A DNA stretch of 64,000 bases, from the NCBI GenBank assembly GCA_030835345.1, contig JAURPH010000011.1, positions 1 to 64,000 on the forward strand, written 5' to 3'. This DNA is from Thermodesulfobacteriota bacterium. Its GTDB lineage: Bacteria > Desulfobacterota_D > UBA1144. The notes beneath the pieces were generated by a model. That model worked only from the letters and a program-made list of their open reading frames with translations. It was not told where the DNA came from and searched no databases. Both the position numbers and the translations under genes were made by a program. Of the stretch, positions 33,689 through 42,994 are shown piece after piece. Each line of letters starts with the position of its first letter. The first letter of the stretch is position 1.

Positions 33689-33892
33689 TTATTTTGCTGC
33701 GCCAACTGCTTGGTTTTTACAAGTATCACAATCACATCCGACCATCCAGCCAAATACTTGAGATTCTTTATTACATTTAGAGCATGCTATTGTGAGCAGA
33801 TGTCCTTCTCTTCTTTTAACAGCATCTTTAACTTCCCATTTAACTACAGGTTGACCCGAGCAGTCCCAACAGATTCTTTTAAGTTTGTCCAT
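33689..33892 (-). CDS. Small multi-cysteine (zinc-binding) protein, 67 aa
   Basis: Seven cysteines in pairs: C8/C11 (CWDC), C37/C40 (CSKC) and C53/C55/C58 (CDCDTC), which suggests one to two zinc sites. GGAGG at 33902-33906 (9-nt spacer) supports the ATG at 33892. It ends 24 bp before the small acidic gene on the same strand, so it may head the same operon. Family not recognised. Confidence 0.65.
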   Translation of the reverse strand: MDKLKRICWDCSGQPVVKWEVKDAVKRREGHLLTIACSKCNKESQVFGWMVGCDCDTCKNQAVGAAK

Positions 33893-33949
33893 AAAAAAAG
33901 ACCTCCGACCCTAATATTTTCACGAAATATTGGATTTTGTCAATAATGA

Positions 33950-33955
33950 TATAAT
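33950..33955 (+). promoter_or_regulatory. -10 box of coaX, start-proximal
   Basis: Perfect TATAAT, 8 bp before the coaX ATG (33964). No Shine-Dalgarno sequence and only a weak -35 candidate. Confidence 0.45.
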
Positions 33956-33963
33956 GTTTTTTA

Positions 33964-34740
33964 ATGAGAATCTTAATAGATGTAGGTAATTCGGTAACAA
34001 AAGTTGCACTCAGCAAGGACTATAAAATTACTAATGTTAAATCCATTAACTATATTAAAAACAACAAATATCAACCGGAATTAAAAAAAGCTATCAAATC
34101 TATTTTATCAAAAAATAAAATATCAGATGTTTTTACCTCTTCTGTGAATAGAGAAGCATTGAAAATTGTTAAAAATGTCATTGCAGAATTTAAAGATTTA
34201 AAATTTAAAAATTTAAAAAGTAGAGAACTCCCAAACTTCAAGATTAAATATAAAAAAATTGAGAAATTCGGTATAGACAGATTCTATAACTGTTTAGGTG
34301 CAAGGAGTTTAAGTGTTAAAAATAATTTTATAATATTTGATATAGGTACAGCAACTACTGTTGATGTTATAGATAAAAAATTTAATTATTTAGGTGGCCT
34401 TATTATTCCAGGACCTCTAACATCTTTTTCTTCACTAATTGGATCAACTTCTATGATAGGAAAACATAATTTACTTATTAATCAAAAATTACTTGGTTTA
34501 TCTACTGAGCAGTGTTTGTCTTCTGGGTTTATTCAAAGTACCAGCTTAATGATTGATTCTTTATGCAAAAAAATATCAAAGGAGCTTGGTTTACGTTTTA
34601 AAGTTGTGATTACAGGCGGACTAGCGGATATATTCTCGAGACACATATCTATACTTCACAATAAGGACAAGTTCTTAATTTTTAAAGGGATGATTTATTT
34701 TATTGAGAACAATAACAAGTATGAAAATAAAAATTTGTAG
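33964..34740 (+). CDS. coaX: Type III pantothenate kinase
   Basis: First step of coenzyme A synthesis. ASKHA fold, 258 residues, with the phosphate-1 motif as MRILIDVGNSVTKVAL, GIDRFYNCLGARS near residue 100, FIIFDIGTATTVD near 122 and GGLIIPGP. Length normal. The next gene starts 20 bp inside its 3' end. Confidence 0.92.
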   Translation: MRILIDVGNSVTKVALSKDYKITNVKSINYIKNNKYQPELKKAIKSILSKNKISDVFTSSVNREALKIVKNVIAEFKDLKFKNLKSRELPNFKIKYKKIEKFGIDRFYNCLGARSLSVKNNFIIFDIGTATTVDVIDKKFNYLGGLIIPGPLTSFSSLIGSTSMIGKHNLLINQKLLGLSTEQCLSSGFIQSTSLMIDSLCKKISKELGLRFKVVITGGLADIFSRHISILHNKDKFLIFKGMIYFIENNNKYENKNL

Positions 34741-35071
34741 TTATAAAAACAAAATCTTTACATTTTTTTATATAAAGTCTTTAGGCAGAAAATTCTTTTC
34801 TTACGGAGAATTTGATTTTAAGAAAGAAATTACTTTTTTATCTACTGAATTTACGAACCAGAAAGAAGTTTTTGATGAGGTGGAATCAGAATTAAAGGTA
34901 CTTAAGATTATAGAAATTGATTCAATTGAAATTTTGTTCAAGTCAGATCTAAAATTTGAGATACTTTTACGCATTGAAAGTTTTAGAAGAAAATTAATTT
35001 CATTTGTTCCATTTTATGGAAAAATTTCTAGAAATAGGATATTCGTAAATAATGTCAAAGCTATAAATTAG
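34721..35071 (+). CDS. Hypothetical protein, 116 aa
   Basis: Unknown lysine- and phenylalanine-rich protein beginning MKIKICSYKNKIFTFFYIKS. No signal or membrane segment is convincing. It overlaps the end of coaX by 20 bp in another frame. A TTG at 34703 would add six residues, but ATG 34721 is more natural. Probably co-translated with coaX. Confidence 0.5.
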   Translation: MKIKICSYKNKIFTFFYIKSLGRKFFSYGEFDFKKEITFLSTEFTNQKEVFDEVESELKVLKIIEIDSIEILFKSDLKFEILLRIESFRRKLISFVPFYGKISRNRIFVNNVKAIN

Positions 35072-35112
35072 CACCTTGTTTCTTAGGAATCATCCGTGTA
35101 TTAATATTATTA

Positions 35113-35829
35113 GTGAAATCAATATCCTTACATGATTTAATAGTACAGCTTCAAAAGAAGAGTATAGAGTTGGGTCCAGATCCTAAAGCAACAGTTAGTT
35201 TGTATTCTGAATTAGGCTTGATACCACCACCGAAGATTAAGGCACAAGAATCATCAGATTTACCTCCTGAAATTTCCTATCCTCAAGACACAATAAAGAA
35301 AATTATTGAAATAAAGGATTTAAAGAAGAAAGGGTTAAGGCTTGAAGAAATTAGGGATACTTATGCATTGGATTATGTAAAAAGTGCAATCGAAGAAATT
35401 ATGGCAAGTGAAAATGAAGAAAAATTACAAGAGCTTGCAATTTTATTGTCAGAGGATAATGATAAGTTGTCCTCAGTTTTAGAAGCCCCAATTTTAAAAG
35501 TTATCGAAACTAAGAATTCTAAAGAGTTGAATCAACTTTTGTCCTTATTTGCTGCACAGAGCTTTTACGCATTAAATGAATCAAATGAATTATTAGAAAG
35601 CTATAATGTCAATGAAGCTAGAAAATCTTTGTTTAAGTCCATTTTTTATCTCTCAGTTATTTGTTTAAGGTTGGCAAGAAATAGTAAGAATAAAGTTTTA
35701 GAAGATGCTGCATTTGAAACTTATGATAAAATGGTACTAGGCCCTATTGATAGGGCAAGTAAAAAGGTTCAAGAAGAATTTAAAACCTCGTTTGAAAAAT
35801 ATTTAAAAACTAAGAAGATTGGTTCATAA
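35113..35829 (+). CDS. MerR-like transcriptional regulator (divergent)
   Basis: 238 residues starting at GTG 35113. The N-terminus contains ATVSLYSELGLIPPPK, a relaxed version of the MerR winged-helix motif (RYYERLGLIPP), and IIEIKDLKKKGLRLEEIRD matches the MerR second helix pair. The first HTH helix is atypical. The long C-terminal part is helical, without cysteines for metal sensing. The target is unknown. The start is not supported by a Shine-Dalgarno sequence. The 3' end overlaps cimA by 20 bp. Confidence 0.65.
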   Translation: MKSISLHDLIVQLQKKSIELGPDPKATVSLYSELGLIPPPKIKAQESSDLPPEISYPQDTIKKIIEIKDLKKKGLRLEEIRDTYALDYVKSAIEEIMASENEEKLQELAILLSEDNDKLSSVLEAPILKVIETKNSKELNQLLSLFAAQSFYALNESNELLESYNVNEARKSLFKSIFYLSVICLRLARNSKNKVLEDAAFETYDKMVLGPIDRASKKVQEEFKTSFEKYLKTKKIGS

Positions 35830-37375
35830 GTTTATATTCAACACTATCAATTAATGCTTTCCAACTTGCTTGAACTATGTCTCTTGAAACACCAATGGTT
35901 GACCATGAACTCTTTTTGTCTGATGTTTCTATAATAACCCTAACTAGAGACTCAGTGCCTTTATTGCCAGATACAACCCTTACTCTATAATCCATAAGTT
36001 CTATGTCTTTCATATCGGGATATTCTTTAATCAGAATTTCTCTAAGTGCATTATCCAAGGCATTAACCGGTCCAGAGCCTTCAGAAATATTTTCAAAAGA
36101 TTTATCATTAATTTTTATCTTTACTCTTGCTGATGATGTTGATGCAGGAACTATCTGTCTAGTATTAATTTCTGTTTCTATTAATTCAATTTTTGGTTTA
36201 TAAGCACCAATGGTTTCTTTTACTAATAATTCAAATGAGGCATCTACCCCTTCAAATTCATAACCTTCATTCTCTAAGATTTTTAATTTTTCAAGGATTT
36301 TAACAATGGAGTCATCAGAAATATTTTTTATTCCTAGCTCTTTTAGTTTGTAAACTATATTGCTTCTTCCTGAAAGATCCGAAATGAGAACTCTTCTTTT
36401 GTTACCAACTAAGTCAGGTTCAATGTGTTCATATGTTGCAGAATCTTTTATAACAGCACTTACATGAATCCCACCTTTATGTGCAAAGGCACTTCTACCA
36501 ACATATGGAAGCTTGTTGTTCTTTGGGAGATTTGCTAGATCATTTATGTAACTAGAAACAACAGAGAGTTTTTTGAGTTTTTCATTAGGAATGCACTCGT
36601 ATCCCAACTTAAGGTTTAGGTTAGCTATTATTGAGCATAAATTTGCATTACCGCATCGTTCGCCATAGCCATTAATGGTTCCTTGAACTTGAGTTGCCCC
36701 AGAAATTACAGCTTCAATCGCATTTGCTACACCAAAATCTGAATCGTTATGTGTATGAATACCTATTATGGAATTTTTAAATGCATTCTTGACTGACTTA
36801 ACTATTTTATTAATTTCTTGAGGCGTAGATCCACCATTGGTATCACATAAGATTATTCCCTTTGATCCTGCTTCTACAGCAGCTTTCAAACATTCTAAGG
36901 CATATTGATCATTGTTTTTAAATCCATCAAAAAAATGCTCTGCATCAAAAAAAACTTCATCAGTTCTTTCTGATAAATATTTGATAGAATCACTAATTAG
37001 CTCTATGTTTTCATCATTCTCAATTTTTAATGCAGTTTTTACATGAAAATCCCATGTTTTACCAACTATCGTTATAGCCTTGGTCTCTGCTTTTAACAGG
37101 GCTTGAATATTATTGTCATTATCGCAATTGCTACTAAATCTTCTGGTGCTACCAAAAGCTGAAATAATAGCATTTTCAAATTTTTCATTTTTAATTTGAT
37201 TAAAAAAAGCTTCGTCTCTTTCATTTGAACCTGGCCAGCCACCTTCAATATACCCAACTCCTAGTTCATCTATTTTGTGTGCAACTCGAACCTTGTCCTC
37301 GACTGAAAAAGATACTCCTTCACCTTGAGTTCCATCTCTTAGAGTTACATCGTAAGCTACAATTTTTTTATCCAT
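35810..37375 (-). CDS. cimA: (R)-citramalate synthase
   Basis: Condenses pyruvate and acetyl-CoA to citramalate, a threonine-independent route to isoleucine. 521 residues. DVTLRDGTQGEGVSFSVEDK at the N-terminus and GGWPGSNERD are CimA-type rather than LeuA-type. The HTHNDSDFGVAN metal motif and GTINGYGERCGNANL are present, and a C-terminal LeuA dimer/allosteric domain follows. It lies 3 bp after lysC, the last gene of nnr-tsaE-lysC-cimA. Confidence 0.92.
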   Translation of the reverse strand: MDKKIVAYDVTLRDGTQGEGVSFSVEDKVRVAHKIDELGVGYIEGGWPGSNERDEAFFNQIKNEKFENAIISAFGSTRRFSSNCDNDNNIQALLKAETKAITIVGKTWDFHVKTALKIENDENIELISDSIKYLSERTDEVFFDAEHFFDGFKNNDQYALECLKAAVEAGSKGIILCDTNGGSTPQEINKIVKSVKNAFKNSIIGIHTHNDSDFGVANAIEAVISGATQVQGTINGYGERCGNANLCSIIANLNLKLGYECIPNEKLKKLSVVSSYINDLANLPKNNKLPYVGRSAFAHKGGIHVSAVIKDSATYEHIEPDLVGNKRRVLISDLSGRSNIVYKLKELGIKNISDDSIVKILEKLKILENEGYEFEGVDASFELLVKETIGAYKPKIELIETEINTRQIVPASTSSARVKIKINDKSFENISEGSGPVNALDNALREILIKEYPDMKDIELMDYRVRVVSGNKGTESLVRVIIETSDKKSSWSTIGVSRDIVQASWKALIDSVEYKLMNQSS

Positions 37376-37378
37376 AAT

Positions 37379-38593
37379 CTATAATCCAAATTCCTTGTGA
37401 AGGGACACTATAGCTTTCTTACACTGACTTTGATTTATTACACATGAAATTTTAATCTCAGATGTGCTTATCATGCTAATATTGATTTTGGCTTTAGCTA
37501 GAGATGTAAACATTCTAGTTGCAATACCTGTATGTGTTTTCATTCCAGCCCCTACAATTGATATCAGCGCAATCTTCTCATCTTTAATCAAAGATGAGTA
37601 TGAAAGTTTTGATTTATTATTTTGAAGTATCTTTACTGTTTTGTTAAGATCCTCTTTTGGAACTGTAAATGTCAAATCAGTTTCACCTTTTGTACTTATG
37701 TTTTGAACTATCATATCGACAATAATTCCAGCCTGACTTATGGGTTTAAATATTTTACTTGCAATCCCAGGTGTGTCCTTTATTCCTATAATAGAAATCT
37801 TAGATTGTTTTAAATCATGAGTTAATCCTGATACAACCTTCTTCTTATTTAATGGAATATTATTTTCATTCATAACCCAGGTCCCCTTTTTCTTATTTTC
37901 AAAAGTTGATTTAACATAAAGTTTAATATTCAACTGATTAGCTAATTCAACTGCTTTTGCTTGTAAAACTTTTGAGCCTAAACTCGACATTTCAAGCATT
38001 TCTTGATAAGAAATATAATCAATTTTTTTTGCTCTATTGTAAAGCCTTGGGTCAGTGGTGTAAACACCGTCAACATCATCTTTTAGAAGCTCACATCTGC
38101 TAGCTTTTAATGCACCAGCAATAGCTACAGCTGATAAGTCAGAGCCACCCCTACCTAATGTTGTAATTTCATTATCAGAATTTATACCTTGAAACCCTGG
38201 AATTATTACGACGTGGTTACTTTTTAAATTTTTCTTAATCTCTTTAATATCAACAGATATAATTGAAGCTTTGCTATGAAGATTATCGGTTAATAGATTA
38301 AGCTTAAAAGGATCTAGTGTAATCGATTTCACATTAATTCTTTGCAATGCTAGTGCTAGAAGCCCTGCAGATACACGCTCACCTGTTGAAATTATTTGAT
38401 CATATTCCCTTTCATTTGGTACCTTTGACAATGAATTTATAAGGCCGACTAATCTATCAGTTTCACCTGCCATTGCTGATACGACAACAACAATTTGTAG
38501 TTTTTTTAATTTTTTAATGTTTGTCGCAATTTGTTTAATTTTTTCAATGCTACCAACACTTGTACCACCATATTTTTGAACAATAATTTTCAT
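37379..38593 (-). CDS. lysC: Aspartate kinase
   Basis: First step of the aspartate pathway (lysine, threonine, methionine). 404 residues, KYGGTSVGSIEKIK at the N-terminus, ISTGERVSAGLLA and TLGRGGSDLSAVA in the kinase domain, then two ACT domains for feedback control (about 265-404). Sits 7 bp after tsaE and 3 bp before cimA. Confidence 0.95.
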   Translation of the reverse strand: MKIIVQKYGGTSVGSIEKIKQIATNIKKLKKLQIVVVVSAMAGETDRLVGLINSLSKVPNEREYDQIISTGERVSAGLLALALQRINVKSITLDPFKLNLLTDNLHSKASIISVDIKEIKKNLKSNHVVIIPGFQGINSDNEITTLGRGGSDLSAVAIAGALKASRCELLKDDVDGVYTTDPRLYNRAKKIDYISYQEMLEMSSLGSKVLQAKAVELANQLNIKLYVKSTFENKKKGTWVMNENNIPLNKKKVVSGLTHDLKQSKISIIGIKDTPGIASKIFKPISQAGIIVDMIVQNISTKGETDLTFTVPKEDLNKTVKILQNNKSKLSYSSLIKDEKIALISIVGAGMKTHTGIATRMFTSLAKAKINISMISTSEIKISCVINQSQCKKAIVSLHKEFGL

Positions 38594-38600
38594 ACTAATT

Positions 38601-39032
38601 TTAAAATATTTTCACCTCTCTTACATTAATATTATCTTCTATAAAATTAAAATAAATATTTATAGTCCTATGATTATATTTTTTTATCATATCTAAAAAC
38701 TTGTCTGGCCACTCAATCAATATTAAATCTTTTGAATTTTCAATTAGGTCATTGAAGCCAATATAGTCTAAATCTAATTCATCTTCAACTCTATAAAAAT
38801 CCAAATGATGATATTTTCTTTTTTTATTATCAATATATGTATTTAAAATTAGGAAGCTTGGACTTGAAACTTGATTTTCAACATTTAGAACTTCACATAA
38901 TTCTCTAACAAAAGTGGTTTTGCCAGAACCTAAATTTCCATGAAGTAATAATATATTACGTCCATCTAAATTATCATAAATTTTTTTTGCAAACTCTTTT
39001 AAATTTTTTATATCAACAAGTTCAGTTTTCAT
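38601..39032 (-). CDS. tsaE: tRNA t6A biosynthesis ATPase TsaE
   Basis: P-loop ATPase partner of TsaB-TsaD in t6A37 formation. 143 residues with Walker A LLLHGNLGSGKTTFVREL near residue 28, SSPSF and HLDFYRVE. It overlaps nnr by 11 bp. tsaC and tsaB are elsewhere in the window; tsaD is not. Confidence 0.94.
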   Translation of the reverse strand: MKTELVDIKNLKEFAKKIYDNLDGRNILLLHGNLGSGKTTFVRELCEVLNVENQVSSPSFLILNTYIDNKKRKYHHLDFYRVEDELDLDYIGFNDLIENSKDLILIEWPDKFLDMIKKYNHRTINIYFNFIEDNINVREVKIF

Positions 39033-40593
39033 TTTTTATATAATTTTTCACTTCTAAAACAGAATTCTCAACCAAGGAGTGAATTGCCTCTGGTAAAACT
39101 CTTATTATATCTCGTGCCAATATTCCTCTGTTGTGTTTTTTGTTTAGGAGAACATCTCCAGATTTCCCATGAAGAAATACTCCCAGTTTAGCGGCATCTA
39201 TACTTTTATAACCTTGTGCAAGAAAACTTCCTATAATGCCACTCAAAGAGTCTCCCATGCCACCTGTTGCCATTGCACTACTTCCACTGCTATTTATATG
39301 GGTTCCATCTTTAATTGAACTAATTACTGTTCTGAACCCCTTGAGCACAATAATCATATTAGATTTCTTAGCCAATAATTCTGCATTCTGAATTCTATTT
39401 TCTTGAATCTCTTTTATTGTTTTACCAGTAAGTGAAGCCATTTCTCCTGGATGTGGAGTAATTATTATATCTCTTTTGTATTGATGTAAATCTTTAATAG
39501 ATTCATTTAAACAATTAAGAGCATCTGCATCTAAAATAAATTTAGAATTAAATTCTTTAATAGTCTTGAGAATTATTTCTTTCAAATATGTTTTGTTTCC
39601 CATACCTGGACCAATGACAATAGCGGATGGTTTCTTTCTTAACTTATTTTTTAAAGATTTAATAAAATTTATATGGTTGAAATAACATCCATCATCAGAC
39701 ACATCCATTTCTATAACAATAGCTTCTGGTACTTTATTTTTGATAATTCTAGAGATGACTTTTGGGACACAGATTGTTACTAAGCCACATCCTGCTTTGT
39801 AAGCTGAAAGAGCTGCTATGATTATAGCACCTGGCATTTCCTTGCAACCACCAATGATTAGTGTGTGTCCAAATGTTCCCTTGTTCCCTGACACAGATCT
39901 GGGTTTAATTATTTTTTTTATCTCATCATTATCCAAATAAGTATTTTTTATTTTTTTAAAAACTTCATAGGGTGCTCCAATATTAATTAAATGTATATTC
40001 TTTGAGTTTTTATACCCGGGATCATTTATTAAACCTGTTTTTAATGAATCAAATGTAATAGTTAGTTCCGCAAGCACACTTATCCCTAAGGTTTTACCTG
40101 AGCTAGAACAGAGTCCCGATGGGCAATCTAAAGAACATATAGTTTTTTTTGATTCATTAATCAGTTTAATAATTTTATAGATTGGAGAATTTGTTTGAAT
40201 GTCTCTATTTAATCCAACTCCAAAGATAGCATCTACTATTAAATCATATTCTAAAATCTTACTTTTATTTAAGCTTTTAATGAAATTAATATTTAGTTTC
40301 TCAACAATTTTCTTATTATTTTTGAAATCAATAGAGGTTTTTTTTGAATTTTGTATCATAAATATATCGCATTGTATGTTATTGATAAGCATATATCTTG
40401 CTACAACGAGACCGTCTCCACCATTATTTCCTGTTCCTATGATTATAAGAGACTTCTTAGGCTTAAAATTCGAATTTATTGATCTGAATGCTTCTAATCC
40501 AGCAACTTCCATTCTGATATTTGATGGGATTCTGTATTTTTTAGAGATAAGATTATCAATATTTTTAGACTCTTTAGCGTCGGTTATAATCAT
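39022..40593 (-). CDS. nnr: Bifunctional NAD(P)H-hydrate epimerase/dehydratase
   Basis: Repairs hydrated NAD(P)H. 523 residues: N-terminal YjeF_N epimerase domain with IIGTGNNGGDGLVVARYM near residue 50, and C-terminal ribokinase-like dehydratase domain with GHTLIIGGC, VIGPGMG, ILDADALN, ITPHPGEMASLTG and GMGDSLSG. First gene of the nnr-tsaE-lysC-cimA operon, with a promoter 6 bp before its ATG. Confidence 0.94.
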   Translation of the reverse strand: MIITDAKESKNIDNLISKKYRIPSNIRMEVAGLEAFRSINSNFKPKKSLIIIGTGNNGGDGLVVARYMLINNIQCDIFMIQNSKKTSIDFKNNKKIVEKLNINFIKSLNKSKILEYDLIVDAIFGVGLNRDIQTNSPIYKIIKLINESKKTICSLDCPSGLCSSSGKTLGISVLAELTITFDSLKTGLINDPGYKNSKNIHLINIGAPYEVFKKIKNTYLDNDEIKKIIKPRSVSGNKGTFGHTLIIGGCKEMPGAIIIAALSAYKAGCGLVTICVPKVISRIIKNKVPEAIVIEMDVSDDGCYFNHINFIKSLKNKLRKKPSAIVIGPGMGNKTYLKEIILKTIKEFNSKFILDADALNCLNESIKDLHQYKRDIIITPHPGEMASLTGKTIKEIQENRIQNAELLAKKSNMIIVLKGFRTVISSIKDGTHINSSGSSAMATGGMGDSLSGIIGSFLAQGYKSIDAAKLGVFLHGKSGDVLLNKKHNRGILARDIIRVLPEAIHSLVENSVLEVKNYIKNEN

Positions 40594-40599
40594 ATTATC

Positions 40600-40627
40600 A
40601 TCATAAACAATCTAATACTTCATTCAA
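40600..40627 (-). promoter_or_regulatory. Promoter of the nnr operon, leaderless
   Basis: Minus-strand TTGAAT (40622-40627), 16-bp spacer, TATGAT (40600-40605), 6 bp to the nnr ATG at 40593. No Shine-Dalgarno sequence. On the plus strand a perfect TATAAT at 40652-40657 serves the divergent radical SAM gene with about a 14-nt leader. Confidence 0.5.
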
Positions 40628-40677
40628 ATGGTTTTTTAATTTTGCTTACAGTATAATTAATGTTATTAAATTAAGTT

Positions 40678-41655
40678 ATGTTAGATAGAAATAAATCTTT
40701 TTTAGAATCAATAAGTTTTTCGACACTTGGTCTTTCTAAATTTATTAAAACAAAAGTTAAGAATTCACCTAAGTTAGTCAATTTAGAAGTTACAAAGCTT
40801 TGCAATGCTAAGTGTGATTTTTGTGATTATTGGCAAACTAAACACGAGGAAAGATTGACCGACTATACTCAGCTGATTAAAAAAATTGACCCTCTAGTTG
40901 TTATGGTTACAGGTGGTGAACCAATGTTGAGAAAAGATATTGTTCAAATTATTGATCAAATTAAAAAAGCATCATTTTTTACTTACACTGGAATAATAAC
41001 TAAAGGTGATTTGTTAAATATTGAGAAAGCTAAAGCTTTATATGAAGTAGGCATTGATCAGATTGCAATATCACTTGATTTTTTAGGCGATAGACATTCA
41101 AAAAATAGGGGTGTTCGTGGTCTTTGGGATCATATTTCAAAATTAATACCACAAATATCAACAGAACTCAGAAGAACGATATCAATAAATACAATAATTA
41201 TGGATGATAACTTAGACCAAATTGTAGACATGGCTAAACAAGCTAAAGAGTGGGGGGCCAATATATCTTTTAGCTCATATTCTGTAATGAAAGCTAATAA
41301 TGAAGACCATTTTATTAAAGATGAAGTTCTAAAAGTTGAAGAAGTAATAAAGGAATTGATTTCTCTTAAAAAGGATTGGAAAGATACTATTGTATCAAGC
41401 GATTATTATTTAGAGCAGATACCGAAATTTTTTGAAAACGGTTACGGTCCATCATGTAATGCTGGAAGTAGCATGATGACAGTTACCCCAGATGGTTATA
41501 TTAAAAGATGCTCAGAGATGCCCGCAGTTTGTCACTATAAAGATTATAAGCCCGGATATTTTACTAAAACTCAGTGTAACACTTGCTGGTTTGGATGTAG
41601 GGGAGAGACACAAGCCCCAATTTTGTCTAAAGCTAAAGAACTTATTGGTTTTTGA
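40678..41655 (+). CDS. Radical SAM protein with C-terminal SPASM-like cysteines
   Basis: 325 residues. The radical SAM iron-sulfur motif CNAKCDFCDYW lies at about residue 41, and GGEP (VTGGEPMLRKD) at about 80. Auxiliary cysteines in the C-terminus (CNAGSSMM, KRCSEMPAVC and CNTCWFGCRGE) indicate a SPASM/twitch-type second cluster. Reaction unknown; such enzymes modify peptides, lipids or cofactors. Divergent from nnr; 3' end overlaps cysS by 14 bp. Confidence 0.85.
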   Translation: MLDRNKSFLESISFSTLGLSKFIKTKVKNSPKLVNLEVTKLCNAKCDFCDYWQTKHEERLTDYTQLIKKIDPLVVMVTGGEPMLRKDIVQIIDQIKKASFFTYTGIITKGDLLNIEKAKALYEVGIDQIAISLDFLGDRHSKNRGVRGLWDHISKLIPQISTELRRTISINTIIMDDNLDQIVDMAKQAKEWGANISFSSYSVMKANNEDHFIKDEVLKVEEVIKELISLKKDWKDTIVSSDYYLEQIPKFFENGYGPSCNAGSSMMTVTPDGYIKRCSEMPAVCHYKDYKPGYFTKTQCNTCWFGCRGETQAPILSKAKELIGF

Positions 41656-42994
41656 TTGTCCATTCAGTATTTTTTCCATGATCAACCAAAGTAACTCCCA
41701 TCTCCTCTGCTTTAGATCTTAACTCGTCTGCTTTTGACCAGTCTTTATTTTCTCTTGCTATATTTCTTTCAGCGATGATTGATTCAATTTCTGATTGGTT
41801 AATCTCAATAGTTTTATTTTCTGATATCATATCTCTCCAACCACTTATACCCATGACATTTTCAAACTCTTCAAGGTTTTTTGAATTGTTCAAAGAAAGC
41901 TTTCCTTCATTTGCATATTTAAAGAAGATTCCAAATGCTTTAGCGGTATTAAAGTCGTCACTCATACATTTTTTCCAGGCTTTCTCAAAATCATTAGACT
42001 TATCAGCTTTGGACTGGGCTATTTTTTTTGATAATTTTTTCAAACTTTTCTCAACTTCAATTAATTTTTCTTCTGATAAATCAACAGGTGTTCGATAATG
42101 ATGAGTTAGAAAGAAAATTCTAATTAAATTTTTGTTCCATCTTTCTAAAGCATCTTTTATGTTTACTATATTTCCTATTGATTTGGACATTTTTTCTTTA
42201 TTGATATTTATTAAGCCATTATGTATCCAATAATTGGCAAAATTTTTATTAGAAATACATTCTGATTGGGCGATTTCATTTTCATGATGAGGAAAAATTA
42301 AATCTCTACCTCCGCCATGGATATCAAATTGCTCTCCAAGATATTTACAACTCATTGCAGAACATTCAATATGCCATCCAGGCCTACCTTTACCCCAAGG
42401 ACTTTCCCATGAAGGCTCATCTGGTTTAGCATTCTTCCACAACGCAAAATCTAGGTCATTTTTTTTATTAGGGTTTAATTCTATTCTTGTATTTGAAAGC
42501 ATAGCCTCAGTGCTTTGATTTGAAAGCTTTCCATAATCAGAAAACTTCTCTATTTCAAAATAAACATCCCCATTTGCTGAATAAGCATATCCTTTATCTA
42601 TAATTTTAGATATTAACTCAATGATTTCATTTATGTTTTCAGAAACACATGGTTGATGATCAGGTGAAATACAACCTAAATTTTGCATATCCTGAATGTA
42701 TTCAGCTTTGTATTTGTTTGCAATTTCGGCTGATGTACTATTTAATTTACTAGCTTGATCAATTATTTTATCATCTATATCTGTAAAATTTCTTATGTAA
42801 TTAACTTTATAGCCTATTTGTCTAAGGAATCTTACTATTACATCAAAAACAATTGCAGATCTTGCATGGCCCATATGTGAACTTGAATAGACTGTTGGGC
42901 CACAAACATAAATTCCAATTTCACCTTCTTTTATTGGTTTAAAAAGTTCTATTTGGTTCTTTAAAGAATTATAAATATGAATCTCATTATCCAT
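41642..42994 (-). CDS. cysS: Cysteinyl-tRNA synthetase
   Basis: Class I synthetase, 450 residues. YVCGPTVYSSSHMGHARS carries a zinc cysteine and the HIGH variant HMGH. WHIECSAMSCKYLG and HHENEIAQSE give the remaining zinc ligands. KMSKS lies near residue 270. Length is close to normal. Its ATG shares one base with the stop of the upstream SDR gene. Confidence 0.97.
   Translation of the reverse strand: MDNEIHIYNSLKNQIELFKPIKEGEIGIYVCGPTVYSSSHMGHARSAIVFDVIVRFLRQIGYKVNYIRNFTDIDDKIIDQASKLNSTSAEIANKYKAEYIQDMQNLGCISPDHQPCVSENINEIIELISKIIDKGYAYSANGDVYFEIEKFSDYGKLSNQSTEAMLSNTRIELNPNKKNDLDFALWKNAKPDEPSWESPWGKGRPGWHIECSAMSCKYLGEQFDIHGGGRDLIFPHHENEIAQSECISNKNFANYWIHNGLININKEKMSKSIGNIVNIKDALERWNKNLIRIFFLTHHYRTPVDLSEEKLIEVEKSLKKLSKKIAQSKADKSNDFEKAWKKCMSDDFNTAKAFGIFFKYANEGKLSLNNSKNLEEFENVMGISGWRDMISENKTIEINQSEIESIIAERNIARENKDWSKADELRSKAEEMGVTLVDHGKNTEWTIKNQ

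Noticed and set aside
34703-34720. TTG start for the gene after coaX
   Set aside because: An ATG six codons later is available; no ribosome site supports the TTG.
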